DNA of 38,377 nt from Candidatus Adlerbacteria bacterium. GTDB lineage: Bacteria; Patescibacteriota; Minisyncoccia; Phycocordibacterales; SBAW01. The DNA is taken from assembly GCA_903824155.1 (NCBI GenBank), contig CAIJVL010000004.1:1-38377 (forward strand), given 5' to 3'. The notes beneath the pieces were generated by a model, which was not told the DNA's origin, did no database searches, and saw only the letters and a program-made list of their open reading frames with translations. This document shows, in pieces, positions 23,853 through 32,192 of the stretch (the stretch's first letter is position 1; the number at the start of each line of letters is the position of its first letter). Made by a program: the position numbers and the translations under genes.

Positions 23853-23858
23853 AGTATA
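23853..23858 (-). promoter_or_regulatory. TATACT -10 box of the 78-aa gene
   Basis: TATACT on the minus strand ends 6 nt before the ATG at 23846. It decides the start of this gene. Confidence 0.55.
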
Positions 23859-23893
23859 GAGCATTTTATGGCTGCAACGGCCCCTATCCACAC

Positions 23894-25189
23894 CTAGTGC
23901 TTGAACATCCGACGGTGCTTTTGCTGAGGGGTGGTCTGCGCAAGAGACACGCATGTGAGCGGCAGGTAGCGGCCTTCATCGACGCCCTGCTGGTATGTAC
24001 GGTTTGGCGCCACCCGCAGCTCTTGTTGGATTCTTTGTGCAAGAGCGTTCAGGTCGGCATGAGGGTTGTGCGGCTGTACATGCAGTATCACCTCAAGCAT
24101 GGGCTTTTGTGGGGTACCGCCGTCGTAGCGGTGCATTTCAAAAATATCAGTCACTTCTGCCGGCATAGTGCGCAACACGCGTTCTATCTCATCGGCGCGC
24201 AGTTGTCCGCCGGGCACCAGCATAAAGTCCGACGCTGTTTTGCCCAGCACGGTAAAGGTCCACTCGCCGTGCTCTGCGCAGGATGCATCCACAATACGCA
24301 CCGTGTCGCCGGGGCGGTAGCGCACGAGCGGGAAGGCGCGCTCCGCAAGGTCGGTAATCAACAGCTCTCCTTCTACGCCGGCTTCCAAGGGGAGAGCCTT
24401 TTCGGTCACGGGGTCAATAACATCCAAGCGAAATTCCGGATGCGCATGATATACAGGGTACGGCTCGCTATCGCTGAGCGCGCGGCAGGTGTAGCCGACG
24501 GCGCCTTCCGCTTCGCTAAGGCCGTAAAAAGAAATGATAGTCGCGTTAGGAAACGTCTCGCGCATGTACGAGTACAGCGCCAGCGAGCACGTTTCGCCGA
24601 CGAACTCCAGCAGCCTGATATGCTGATTCATCCCGGCTTTCTTCATCTCTTCGCCTATCGTCCAGACCGTAAAAGTGTGCACGCCAAGCGCGTCAACGCC
24701 TGCGGCTTTGGCGAGTAGGATGCTTGCGGCGGGGTTTTTGCCGTCAAAGACCAGCGCCTTCGACCGGCTGCCCATGTCGTGTAAAAACCGGTCGGTGCGG
24801 TGCTGCGTTTTTAACGAATTCATAAATGCTCCCGGAAAAGCATAAAAAGCTTTGCGATAGTTGAATCCGCCGGCATACGCCACGCGCGGACAAAACGCCG
24901 GTGGCTTGCCGCTGGTGCCGGAAGTGTAGTAGACCGAATCCACTTTTTTATTCGGTACGAACGTGTATTCACGCATCGGGCGCTCCAGCATAACCTCTTT
25001 GGTAAACGTGGGCACTAAACTCCAGTCGTCCCACGAAGCAAGATCGGGTGTACTCCCGGCGGGCACGTTGTAGAGCGTGCGGTAAAAGTCTGAGTAGGGC
25101 GACGCAACTACTTGGGCCATGCGCGCGGCCAGCAATTGTAGCGTGTCGGGTGCACCGGTCATGTGGGCCAGTGTACTAAATCGTCCCAT
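23894..25189 (-). CDS. PaaK/CapK-like adenylate-forming enzyme
   Basis: 431 residues. The phosphate-binding motif YYTSGTSGKPP is at residues 87-97. YGLSEAEG matches the A5 motif, and RYRPGDTVRI the A8 hinge. The C-terminal domain continues with PGGQLRADEIERVL, and basic residues close the protein (QKHRRMFKH), where the catalytic Lys would be expected. The length and the order fit the phenylacetate-CoA ligase/CapK branch, which activates a carboxylic acid as acyl-AMP. The acid and acceptor cannot be inferred. The gene follows the anchored 515-aa protein by 11 nt and is probably co-transcribed with it. An internal ATG at 25162, with TACACT 7 nt upstream, is an alternative start. Confidence 0.82.
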   Translation of the reverse strand: MGRFSTLAHMTGAPDTLQLLAARMAQVVASPYSDFYRTLYNVPAGSTPDLASWDDWSLVPTFTKEVMLERPMREYTFVPNKKVDSVYYTSGTSGKPPAFCPRVAYAGGFNYRKAFYAFPGAFMNSLKTQHRTDRFLHDMGSRSKALVFDGKNPAASILLAKAAGVDALGVHTFTVWTIGEEMKKAGMNQHIRLLEFVGETCSLALYSYMRETFPNATIISFYGLSEAEGAVGYTCRALSDSEPYPVYHAHPEFRLDVIDPVTEKALPLEAGVEGELLITDLAERAFPLVRYRPGDTVRIVDASCAEHGEWTFTVLGKTASDFMLVPGGQLRADEIERVLRTMPAEVTDIFEMHRYDGGTPQKPMLEVILHVQPHNPHADLNALAQRIQQELRVAPNRTYQQGVDEGRYLPLTCVSLAQTTPQQKHRRMFKH

Positions 25190-25200
25190 CGCACGCCACT

Positions 25201-26748
25201 TTAGGCATGGGGAAGCAGCCCCAACAGTACGCCCTCTGTACTCATTGAGTTTTTGATCTGCAGCATGAGCTGAACGTCGGTATATTGTTTTGAAACATCA
25301 TTGAGATATTCGCGCAGATACATTTCGTTAAGCGGGCTCGGCACAGTCTTGCTGAACAGGCTTATGCGCTGTGGAACAAAGGTGGGATTGCCGAATAAAA
25401 AGAGCGTGGAGGCAAAGTTGCGCGCCGAGAGCAGATAGTCCAATGAAGCCTGCTGCGTACGGTCCTTGGTAAGTAAAAACAGATTATCGTGGCTGGCGCC
25501 CAGTACCACCTGATCAAAGTCTGCCGAGCCTTCGATATACCGCTCGACTATTGTCTCTCCTTGCGGCGTATCCTGCTTAGCCGCTGCCTGCACGTACGGG
25601 GCAAGGTCGGCCTTTTGCACGACCGGCAGCGCCAGCAGTTTTTGCTCGGCGGGCGTCGTCGAGGCTTTTTGGCCAAGCAGGTTCAATACGCCAAGAAGGC
25701 TGCCTGCCTCAGCCACGTCCAGCCCCGAGTCGGGACACTCGTACAGGTTGCCGATGCTTTGATATTGAACCGATACGTTCACTTTTTGTAACGCAACGTA
25801 GAGGGGATTTGTCGGGGCTCCGTTTGCCTCCCGCGGCACGTCGTAAAAATACAGGTCATTTATATACTCAAGCTTGCGCGCCTCGCCGCCTTCGTAAGGC
25901 GCAAGATAATATTCGCGCTCATAGGCGACCGGCTCCGGGTAGCAGTCCGTGGGGATGGCAAAGATAGTTTTGGAAATGGCGCTCAGGGATTTGTAAAAGG
26001 CGAGCGCCTGCCCGTTTATGGCGTCTGCTTTGTACACGCTCGCGGAAGGCGCGGGTACGGCGACCGATGCGCGTAACAAAGTGTTGCGTGCATTTGCCAG
26101 CGTAGCCAACGGCGTACAGTTTCCCGAGAGGCGTACAAGGCAGGCAAAGCGGGCCGCCTCTTTTTGTTTTTGCTGCAGTGTCAGGTCGGCTGCCCTGTTC
26201 ATTTGTGCGGCCATATAGGTTGTTGAAGCTTCTCCTCCCAAATATCCAATAGAGGGTATGTGCGCACCAGCACTCGCGAGACTGCTTGCAAGTGCGCGCG
26301 CGTCAAGCGCGTAGTCGCTTACGGTCTGCATCAAAAGGTAATGATACGTACTTGCGCGCGCCGCCGTCGGCTCGGTCAACAGAGCCTGCCTTGCTTCCTC
26401 AAGCTTCGGCAGGTCGGTTAAGAATGCGGCGGGGTATAGTGTTTGTTCGATCACCGGCCTTTGGCTTGCACGGTAGGTGCTCGCAATTTCATCTCCTTCA
26501 GCTAAAAATACCGTTACTGCATTGGCAAGTTTTGCAGGGTCGGTACCTTCGATGGCAAAGATAGGATCGAGCCGCTCGGCTGCAGCATAATACGCAAGCG
26601 ATTGGGGAGTTGAGGAAGCTATGGGAAAGGTTGTTGCCACTGTGGCACGTGCCGGCTGCCTACTCACTACTAGCAAAGGTACCAAATACGCTAAACTTCC
26701 AGCCAAAAATAAAAAAGGAACTAGGGCCGGCACGTACAAGCGCTTCAT
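25201..26748 (-). CDS. Membrane-anchored extracytoplasmic protein, 515 aa
   Basis: 515 residues from the ATG at 26748. A further ATG at 26769 overlaps the -10 box and is rejected. N-terminal hydrophobic segment at about 4-30 (LYVPALVPFLFLAGSLAYLVPLLVV), uncleaved anchor or signal peptide. The rest is a long, mainly helical polar region, Ala/Leu-rich, with scattered Cys (CLVRLSGNC, TDCYPEP, YECPDSG) suggesting disulfides outside the cell. No catalytic or repeat motif is recognised. It is followed 11 nt later by the adenylate-forming enzyme, so the pair may share a pathway. Function unknown. Confidence 0.7.
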   Translation of the reverse strand: MKRLYVPALVPFLFLAGSLAYLVPLLVVSRQPARATVATTFPIASSTPQSLAYYAAAERLDPIFAIEGTDPAKLANAVTVFLAEGDEIASTYRASQRPVIEQTLYPAAFLTDLPKLEEARQALLTEPTAARASTYHYLLMQTVSDYALDARALASSLASAGAHIPSIGYLGGEASTTYMAAQMNRAADLTLQQKQKEAARFACLVRLSGNCTPLATLANARNTLLRASVAVPAPSASVYKADAINGQALAFYKSLSAISKTIFAIPTDCYPEPVAYEREYYLAPYEGGEARKLEYINDLYFYDVPREANGAPTNPLYVALQKVNVSVQYQSIGNLYECPDSGLDVAEAGSLLGVLNLLGQKASTTPAEQKLLALPVVQKADLAPYVQAAAKQDTPQGETIVERYIEGSADFDQVVLGASHDNLFLLTKDRTQQASLDYLLSARNFASTLFLFGNPTFVPQRISLFSKTVPSPLNEMYLREYLNDVSKQYTDVQLMLQIKNSMSTEGVLLGLLPHA

Positions 26749-26759
26749 TTCGTACCCAA

Positions 26760-26765
26760 AGTATA
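26760..26765 (-). promoter_or_regulatory. TATACT -10 box of the 515-aa gene
   Basis: TATACT on the minus strand, 11 nt before the ATG at 26748, giving a leader of a few bases. Confidence 0.45.
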
Positions 26766-26813
26766 TCATGCAAGGTGGGGATAGCGGGATAGAACGTATT
26801 TGCGTAACACCTA

Positions 26814-26819
26814 TATACT
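26814..26819 (+). promoter_or_regulatory. TATACT -10 box of the 240-aa exported gene
   Basis: TATACT ends 9 nt before the ATG at 26829. It is divergent from the TATACT at 26760-26765. An ATG at 26821 is followed by only two codons before TGA and overlaps the real start. Confidence 0.45.
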
Positions 26820-26828
26820 AATGGGTAT

Positions 26829-27551
26829 ATGACACATAAGTCTATTTGGGCAGTTGCGGCTTTATTATTGGTTGGCGTTTCTTTTTGGGCGGGTAATTAC
26901 AGCCATGATTATTTGCTGTATGCGCAGGATTATGGTGCGCTCTCAAAACTGCCAACGCTAATTGGCGGCACTCCCCCTCAGGGGCAGGGTGCTCCGGTTG
27001 CTCCAACGTCTGCGCCAACCACTCCCGTGGCTCCGGTGTCGACCGGTCCGGTACGGGTGACCGCTATCACGCCTACCAGCATTACCGTACAAACAGGTTT
27101 CAATAAGACTAAAACCTTTGCGATCTCAAGCGACACGCTTATATATAGTGCGGTGCTTGCGGGCCAGACCGGCAAAGGGCTCAGCGATATAAAAGTTGGA
27201 GGAGCCATAACGGTGAATGTGTCCGCAACCGACCCCGGCAAAGCTAGTTCGCTTGTCTTTGTCCGCGACCCGTCGTTCCAGCTTGCGCCTGAGGAATCTA
27301 TCATTTCAGTAACGGGCAACATAACAAACCTAACAGGTTCAGCTATTACCATTATGCCGAGCGGTCCCGCTCCGGTTACGCCAGTTACCGTTACGTTCGA
27401 CGCTTCGACCAAGATAATCACCCAAGTTACTGCCGGGCAACAGGGCCGCAGCCTGAGCGAAGGCATTGTGGTTACCGCAAGCGGCCTCATGACAGCGGGC
27501 GGCAAAACGACCGCAAAACTCATCACCATCGGTTTTGTACCCAATAAATAA
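26829..27551 (+). CDS. Membrane-anchored protein with two small beta domains
   Basis: 240 residues. N-terminal transmembrane segment about 6-23 (IWAVAALLLVGVSFWAGNY), then a Pro/Ala/Thr-rich linker (about 45-72). Two related beta domains follow: VRVTAITPTSITVQTG...GLSDIKVGGAITVNV and ISVTGNITNLTGSAITIMPSG...SLSEGIVVTASG. The pattern (xVxxITxxxITV, then a hydrophilic KVG turn) resembles DUF5666-like OB-type domains, by eye only. The next gene starts directly after the stop codon, so the two are an operon. A homologous single-domain protein is encoded at 29299. Confidence 0.7.
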   Translation: MTHKSIWAVAALLLVGVSFWAGNYSHDYLLYAQDYGALSKLPTLIGGTPPQGQGAPVAPTSAPTTPVAPVSTGPVRVTAITPTSITVQTGFNKTKTFAISSDTLIYSAVLAGQTGKGLSDIKVGGAITVNVSATDPGKASSLVFVRDPSFQLAPEESIISVTGNITNLTGSAITIMPSGPAPVTPVTVTFDASTKIITQVTAGQQGRSLSEGIVVTASGLMTAGGKTTAKLITIGFVPNK

Positions 27552-29288
27552 ATGGATAGGTTTTTTAAAAACTTTTCTACATTGAAGCACGGACACTTGA
27601 TGGAAATCGCCGGCCTGTGTTCGGCTGCAATGCTACTTACGGTAGCTGCGGTGTTCATCGGACAAGGCGGCATGACCAAGGTAAATCACCTCCTCGCAGT
27701 TGCCCACATCCTGCCCGAGTCGCAAACGGCCTGTGTCTTCCCGTGCAACAACGGCGCCTACGACATGGAGGCGCTCACCCCTATGCAAGGTGGCGTGGCG
27801 GTAAGCACAGTGCAGCCTGGTACTACCGTGTACTGGCAATATATTGCCAGCACGTACGGCGCCAACACTTTTAACCTGGAGTGTGCAGGCTCACAAAGCG
27901 GCTTGAGTAATGCCTGTTCGGTGGCGCTTGGTGCCGGTAACGTGTGGGGATCCTGCACAAATCCGTACTATACCGGAGGCACCACCTGCCTTTCGTGGAC
28001 ATACACCTACGACAAATTCGGCAACATGACTGCTTCCTGCAACCAATATGACACCCCGGTGTATCACCCTGCTGCAAACTGCGGCAATGCCGATGCATAT
28101 ATACAAGGCGATACCTGCTATGGAGCAAGTGGCGGTATCTATCCAAACTACTCGTGCCCGGGCTACCACGGCAATCCGTACGGCACGATGCCTATCACCG
28201 CACCTTCGACCCCCGGTACCTATACCTATTACTTCTGCTCCTATTATCTGCTGCATGCCAATTCCTACAACAGAAACTTAACGCCGCTGTCCTGCCTTGG
28301 CACCAACCTTACGGTTGCTGCGCCTCCAACACCCACCACTCTTACCTCGCTCACCGCATCGCCTGCAACGGTGACCGCCGGCACAGCCAGTACGTTAAGT
28401 TGGCAGGGAGTCAAAGGCACCAATTTCAGCAGCTGCGAGCTAGCCGACGATTATAGCCACGCGTGGTGGTATTCCGCGCTACCGGGCAGTGATAGCAGCG
28501 GTCCGATGACCGCTGGGGCCCATAATTTCTATATGCAGTGCTATGACACCACCGGTGCCGCAACCGGGTGGCAGAGGACGACGGTAACCGCTGTCCCGCC
28601 GGCATCCTGTTCAAACGGTCTCAACGCTTCCTACTCTCCCAGCTGTACTTGCCCTGCAAGCCAAGTACAAAGCGGCTCTTCCTGCACCACCCCTTCGGAC
28701 ATCTGCACTGATATACCGGGCAATCAAACCTCAGTACCCAGCAGCTGCACCGGTCCCGTACCTGCTCCGGTCGGCTCGTGCATACCCGGCGGTGATAGCT
28801 GGAGCGGCTCTGCGTGCGTACCAACCTGCAGCAACGGTCTCAACGCTTCCTACTCTCCCAGCTGTACTTGCCCTGCACATCAATACCAGCCTTTGGGAGC
28901 CTCAACCTGCGTTGCATTGCCCATCTGTGCCAATGGTCTTAGTGAGGCATACTCGCCCAGTTGCACCTGTCCCTCCGGACAAGTGCAGGTAGCCGGGGGT
29001 TCCACCTGCGTCCTCCAGGGCGTTATCAATAGCTTTACCGCCAATCCTTCACGCGTCTTAAAAGGGAATACTGCCGCCATTAGCTGGAGCACGAGCAATA
29101 TGTCCTCCTGTACGCTCTCGTCGCTCGTCTCCACCGGCACCAGTAATCTCTCTTCGCTTCTCTCTTCCTCGATCACCCCGACCGTCAACAGCAAGACCAT
29201 CTTTACCTTAACGTGCACCGATGCATCAGGTGCCAGCTACTCGGCCTCGGCCACCGTTAACCTGATTCCGCAGACTATTGAGCAGTAA
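27552..29288 (+). CDS. Cys-rich exported protein with repeats and Ig-like domains
   Basis: 578 residues. A hydrophobic segment at about 19-37 (IAGLCSAAMLLTVAAVFIG) acts as anchor or signal. An N-terminal domain follows, rich in Cys, Tyr, Gly and Asn (about 55-250). Next is an Ig-like domain (about 256-350, LTASPATVTAGTASTLSWQG), then a Cys-rich region with three copies of a unit like CSNGLNASYSPSCTCP. A C-terminal Ig-like domain (VINSFTANPSRVLKGNTAAISW) ends the protein. The Cys units resemble small disulfide knots. It starts immediately after the preceding stop codon. An extracellular structural or adhesive role is inferred. Confidence 0.75.
   Translation: MDRFFKNFSTLKHGHLMEIAGLCSAAMLLTVAAVFIGQGGMTKVNHLLAVAHILPESQTACVFPCNNGAYDMEALTPMQGGVAVSTVQPGTTVYWQYIASTYGANTFNLECAGSQSGLSNACSVALGAGNVWGSCTNPYYTGGTTCLSWTYTYDKFGNMTASCNQYDTPVYHPAANCGNADAYIQGDTCYGASGGIYPNYSCPGYHGNPYGTMPITAPSTPGTYTYYFCSYYLLHANSYNRNLTPLSCLGTNLTVAAPPTPTTLTSLTASPATVTAGTASTLSWQGVKGTNFSSCELADDYSHAWWYSALPGSDSSGPMTAGAHNFYMQCYDTTGAATGWQRTTVTAVPPASCSNGLNASYSPSCTCPASQVQSGSSCTTPSDICTDIPGNQTSVPSSCTGPVPAPVGSCIPGGDSWSGSACVPTCSNGLNASYSPSCTCPAHQYQPLGASTCVALPICANGLSEAYSPSCTCPSGQVQVAGGSTCVLQGVINSFTANPSRVLKGNTAAISWSTSNMSSCTLSSLVSTGTSNLSSLLSSSITPTVNSKTIFTLTCTDASGASYSASATVNLIPQTIEQ
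28614..28658 (+). repeat. 45-bp direct repeat, copy 1
   Basis: Exact copy of 28833-28877; it encodes NGLNASYSPSCTCPA in the Cys-rich protein. Confidence 0.9.
28833..28877 (+). repeat. 45-bp direct repeat, copy 2
   Basis: Exact copy of 28614-28658, 219 nt (73 codons) downstream, in the same reading frame. A third, diverged unit (NGLSEAYSPSCTCPS) follows. Confidence 0.9.
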
Positions 29289-29298
29289 ATAAATATCT

Positions 29299-29670
29299 AT
29301 GAGTAAAAAAACAGTACTTTCGTTCATCGGAGTTGTGGCGCTTATAGCTCTCGGTGCCGCTTACTTCTATTACTATCCGGCGACATCAGGCACCGATGCG
29401 CCGGCCCCAAAGACGGCTCCCGACAATAGCGTCAGCGCTGGTTCGGTGTCGGCCATAAGTGCTACAAGCCTGACGATCGTAAAACAAAACGGCGCGCCGG
29501 TCACCTTTACGATAGGCGCGGGTACCTCAGTGGTATCGGCGGGGCAGACGGGCACTCCAAAAAAAGTGAGCGATATTACAAAGGGCTCAATGGTGCTGGT
29601 CACCCCAAGCAGCAGTGATGCTACGGTTGCACAGACGATAGTGCTGCCGCCGGCGCCTCCCATGCGGTAG
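29299..29670 (+). CDS. Small anchored beta-domain protein
   Basis: 123 residues. Transmembrane anchor at about 6-26 (VLSFIGVVALIALGAAYFYYY), an Ala/Pro-rich linker, then one beta domain: SVSAISATSLTIVKQNGAPVTFTIGAG...KKVSDITKGSMVLVTPS. It is a shorter relative of the 240-aa protein at 26829: both contain xAGQTGxxxxxSDI followed by a short loop and a hydrophobic strand. It starts 10 nt after the Cys-rich gene, so 26829-29670 is probably one operon of exported proteins. DUF5666-like by eye; function unknown. Confidence 0.68.
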   Translation: MSKKTVLSFIGVVALIALGAAYFYYYPATSGTDAPAPKTAPDNSVSAGSVSAISATSLTIVKQNGAPVTFTIGAGTSVVSAGQTGTPKKVSDITKGSMVLVTPSSSDATVAQTIVLPPAPPMR

Positions 29671-29706
29671 CCCCGAAAGCCCTTGTCTTTTTGGCCTCCT
29701 TCTCTA

Positions 29707-29735
29707 TTGTATTTTCTTCGAAAATAGGCTAAAGT
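29707..29735 (+). promoter_or_regulatory. Possible rplY promoter with small inverted repeat
   Basis: TTGTAT (29707-29712) and TAAAGT (29730-29735) are 17 nt apart; the start would be within a few bases of the ATG at 29745. A 6-bp inverted repeat, ATTTTC-TTC-GAAAAT (29711-29725), lies between the boxes. Confidence 0.4.
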
Positions 29736-29744
29736 GTCTTCACT

Positions 29745-30392
29745 ATGGAATTGACGGTAGAAAAGCGCGACAAAGCGCAAAATCCCCACACCTTGCGCGG
29801 TAAAGGTATTTTGCCGGCTGTTATCTACGGCCGCTCAGAGGAGTCGACTCCTATTTCAATCAACTTAAAGGACTTTCAAAAGGTCTATAAGGCGGCAGGC
29901 GAGTCCGGCGTTATTTCTCTTATGGGCCTCGGCACCGCTAAAGACGCTCTTATTAAAGAGGTAGCCTTTGATGTCATGACCGGCACTCCTATCCACGCTG
30001 ACTTTTACGCAATCCAAAAGGGCCAAACCGTTACCGTGTCAGTCCCGCTCGAGTTCGACGGCGTTGCCCCGGCTGTTAAAGACCTCGGCGGCATCCTAAC
30101 CAAGGTTATGCACGAAATTGAAATCGAGTGCGAGCCTAAGGACTTGCCGCACGCAATCCACGTAGACGTTTCCAAACTGGTGGCGCTCGACAGCCAGATA
30201 CACGTCAGCGACCTTACCTTCCCCAAGTCGGCAAAGGTCAGCGCCGAGCCGGAAGAGGTAGTGGCTCTCATTTCAGTAGCAAAAGAGGAGGTAGAAGAGG
30301 TTGCAGCCCCAACAGACCTCTCGGCAATCGAAATCTCCGAAGAGCGCGGCAAGAAAGAAGAGGCCGAAGCTCCTGCAGAGTCAGAAGAATAA
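29745..30392 (+). CDS. rplY: Ribosomal protein L25 (CTC family)
   Basis: 215 residues: the long CTC/TL5 form. The N-terminal 5S rRNA-binding domain begins MELTVEKRDK and contains LRGKGILPAVIYG, IKEVAFDVMTGTPIHADFYAI. The C-terminal CTC domain (VSVPLEFDGVAPAVKDLGGIL, CEPKDLPHAIHVDVSKL) follows. An acidic tail of about 40 residues, rich in Glu and Ala, closes the protein. It binds 5S rRNA in the large subunit. It is followed by an intrinsic terminator and stands alone upstream of the transglycosylase gene. Confidence 0.95.
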   Translation: MELTVEKRDKAQNPHTLRGKGILPAVIYGRSEESTPISINLKDFQKVYKAAGESGVISLMGLGTAKDALIKEVAFDVMTGTPIHADFYAIQKGQTVTVSVPLEFDGVAPAVKDLGGILTKVMHEIEIECEPKDLPHAIHVDVSKLVALDSQIHVSDLTFPKSAKVSAEPEEVVALISVAKEEVEEVAAPTDLSAIEISEERGKKEEAEAPAESEE

Positions 30393-30423
30393 TAATCACC
30401 CAGTAGGCGATCCTGCTGAATCG

Positions 30424-30450
30424 AAATCCCCGCGAAAGCGGGGATTTTTT
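30424..30450 (+). terminator. Intrinsic terminator after rplY
   Basis: A 10-bp stem, AAATCCCCGC (30424-30433) and GCGGGGATTT (30438-30447), with a GAAA tetraloop and continuing T residues. It ends 2 nt before the -10 box of the next gene. Confidence 0.92.
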
Positions 30451-30452
30451 GA

Positions 30453-30458
30453 TACAAT
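30453..30458 (+). promoter_or_regulatory. TACAAT -10 box of the transglycosylase gene
   Basis: TACAAT ends 6 nt before the ATG at 30465, directly after the rplY terminator. The -35 region would lie inside the terminator hairpin. Confidence 0.55.
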
Positions 30459-30464
30459 AAACAG

Positions 30465-31913
30465 ATGGGTTTATCTTACGGGCCTGCCTACCGGCAGGCA
30501 GGCGTTCTACTCGGCATATTCCTTTTTGGATTGATACTGGCGGCGGGGGTTACTGCTTACGCAACTCAAACCTTGGCGCAAAGCACCGACTCGACCGACA
30601 CCAGCGGGTCGGCGAGCGTAGACTCTTATCGCGCCAGTTTGCAGGCGCAGTTGGATAGCATCAACGCGCAGATCGCGCAGCAGCAGACTATTTTGATGCA
30701 GGCGCAAAGCCAAAGCACCTCGCTCCAAAAGGACATCGCCGTGTTAAGTGCGCAGATAAAGTCGGCGCAGCTGGCGATACAGGCGCGTGACCTTAACATC
30801 CAACAGCTCACCGCCGGGATTACTGACAAAGAAAATACCGTCTTTGGCCTCAACTCGCAGCTCAATGCCGAAAAGGCTTCTCTTTCCGGCATCTTGCGCG
30901 AAAAGAGTCAGCTCGAGGGCACAAGCCTTGTCTTAGCCATGCTTTCTTCGCAAAGCCTCTCGGACTTTTTCTCCGACCTCGATACCTTTGACTCGATAGA
31001 TAAAAGTTTGCAGCAATCTTTTGCCGAGATAAGCTCGACCACTGTCGTGACCCAGCAGCAAGAGGCCGACTTGGAGGCGCAGCGCGAGCAGGAGAGCCAG
31101 CTGCGGCAGGTGCAGGCGCTGCAAGAGCAGCAAGTGCAGGCCCAGCAAGACCAAAAAAATAAACTGCTGGCCGATACCAAGGGGCAAGAGGCCAATTATC
31201 AAAAGCTCATAGCCGCCAATCAAAAGACCGCTGCGCAGCTGCGCACCGCACTCTTCCAGCTTACCGGCTCGGCCGCGATTCCTTTCGGCACCGCGCTCGA
31301 TGATGCCAACTTGGCCGCCAAGGCAACCGGCATCCGCCCTGCGTTTCTCCTTGGCATCATCGCCGAAGAGTCTAACCTCGGCGAAAATGTCGGCACCGGC
31401 TCATACACCATTGACATGCATCCGACCCGCGACGTACCGATCTTTTTAGCTATTACGCAAAGTTTGGGGCTTAACCCCTCGCAGATGCCGGTGTCTAAAA
31501 AAGCCTGGTACGGTTGGGGCGGCGCGATGGGCCCGGCGCAGTTTATCCCTTCGACCTGGGCGATGTATGCAGGCTATGTTAAGCCCGACTGGCACTACGA
31601 TTCGTCCAAAGACCGTGTGGGCCCCTTAACCGGCGACACGCCCCCCAACCCGTGGGTGCCTAAAGACGCGTTGATGGCATCGGCGCTGTACTTAACCGAC
31701 AGCGGCGCCGACGCGCGCACGCCGGCCGCCGAGTTTAAAGCGGCCATGTGCTACCTGGCCGGCTGCGGCAACACCTCCAACAAATCGCTCCAATTTTACG
31801 GCAACGACGTGCTGTGCAACGAGCTGAAATATCAAAAGGACATAGACACGATAACCGGCAGCAATGACGCGCCGGCCATGGAGGCCAACAGCCTCTACTA
31901 CGGCCAGTGCTAA
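30465..31913 (+). CDS. Coiled-coil lytic transglycosylase, exported
   Basis: 482 residues. Hydrophobic signal/anchor at about 14-35 (VLLGIFLFGLILAAGVTAYA). Residues about 52-260 are Gln/Leu-rich coiled coil, like the regulatory coiled coils of CwlO/PcsB-type hydrolases. The C-terminal part is a lysozyme-like transglycosylase: LLGIIAEESNLGENVG with the likely catalytic Glu at 301 or 302, and YGWGGAMGPAQFIPSTWAMYAGY (349-371), as in the MltB/SLT_2 group. It would cleave glycan strands of peptidoglycan for growth or division. Residues 6-13 (GPAYRQAG), just before the signal helix, come from a GC-rich palindrome and look like an insertion. Start supported by the TACAAT 6 nt upstream. Confidence 0.88.
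   Translation: MGLSYGPAYRQAGVLLGIFLFGLILAAGVTAYATQTLAQSTDSTDTSGSASVDSYRASLQAQLDSINAQIAQQQTILMQAQSQSTSLQKDIAVLSAQIKSAQLAIQARDLNIQQLTAGITDKENTVFGLNSQLNAEKASLSGILREKSQLEGTSLVLAMLSSQSLSDFFSDLDTFDSIDKSLQQSFAEISSTTVVTQQQEADLEAQREQESQLRQVQALQEQQVQAQQDQKNKLLADTKGQEANYQKLIAANQKTAAQLRTALFQLTGSAAIPFGTALDDANLAAKATGIRPAFLLGIIAEESNLGENVGTGSYTIDMHPTRDVPIFLAITQSLGLNPSQMPVSKKAWYGWGGAMGPAQFIPSTWAMYAGYVKPDWHYDSSKDRVGPLTGDTPPNPWVPKDALMASALYLTDSGADARTPAAEFKAAMCYLAGCGNTSNKSLQFYGNDVLCNELKYQKDIDTITGSNDAPAMEANSLYYGQC
30482..30503 (+). repeat. In-frame GC palindrome (family B), copy 1
   Basis: GCCTGCCT (30482-30489) and AGGCAGGC (30496-30503) are exact inverted repeats around ACCGGC. It shares the pattern GCCTGCCnnCCGGCAGGC with 37223-37240. 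Confidence 0.8.
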
Positions 31914-31929
31914 GGAAATACCCTAAAAC

Positions 31930-31957
31930 TTGCAAAGCTTCAAATTCGTGCTACTAT
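31930..31957 (+). promoter_or_regulatory. Possible rpmE promoter
   Basis: TTGCAA (31930-31935) and TACTAT (31952-31957) with a 16-nt spacer; the -10 box ends 7 nt before the ATG at 31965. Confidence 0.45.
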
Positions 31958-31964
31958 TGCATTT

Positions 31965-32180
31965 ATGAAAACGGAGACACACCCAACGTATTTCCCCGAG
32001 GCTAAAGTTGTCTGCGCATGCGGACGCACCTTTACCGTGGGTTCTACACAGGAAAAGCTTTCGGTGGAAATTTGCTCTAACTGCCATCCGTTCTACACCG
32101 GCAACGAAAAGATCCTCGATGCCGCAGGCCGCGTAGAGAAGTTTAAGGCCCGCAAGGCAGCCGCCAAGCCGAAGAAGTAA
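31965..32180 (+). CDS. rpmE: Ribosomal protein L31
   Basis: 71 residues. MKTETHPTYFPEAKVVCACG is the family opening, and the zinc ligands are Cys17, Cys19, Cys37 and Cys40 (CxC...CSNCHPFYTG), so this is the zinc-containing type. The basic tail (KFKARKAAAKPKK) is typical. It belongs to the large subunit. It is followed by an unusual inverted-repeat element and then prfA; the rpmE-prfA order is common in bacteria. Confidence 0.96.
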   Translation: MKTETHPTYFPEAKVVCACGRTFTVGSTQEKLSVEICSNCHPFYTGNEKILDAAGRVEKFKARKAAAKPKK

Positions 32181-32192
32181 CGACTATTGATG

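Noticed and set aside
23847..23954. Longer start for the 78-aa membrane protein
   Set aside because: The extension overlaps the end of the ligase gene and contains the -10 box; the ATG at 23846 fits a normal anchor start.
25596..25616. Another copy of the pheT palindrome (GGCAAGGTCGG...)
   Set aside because: Only one arm matches; the second arm differs and no stem forms.
26381..26417. Another copy of the GCCTGCC/GGCAGG palindrome
   Set aside because: The two short arms are far apart and the CCGGCAGGC core is missing; this is ordinary coding sequence.
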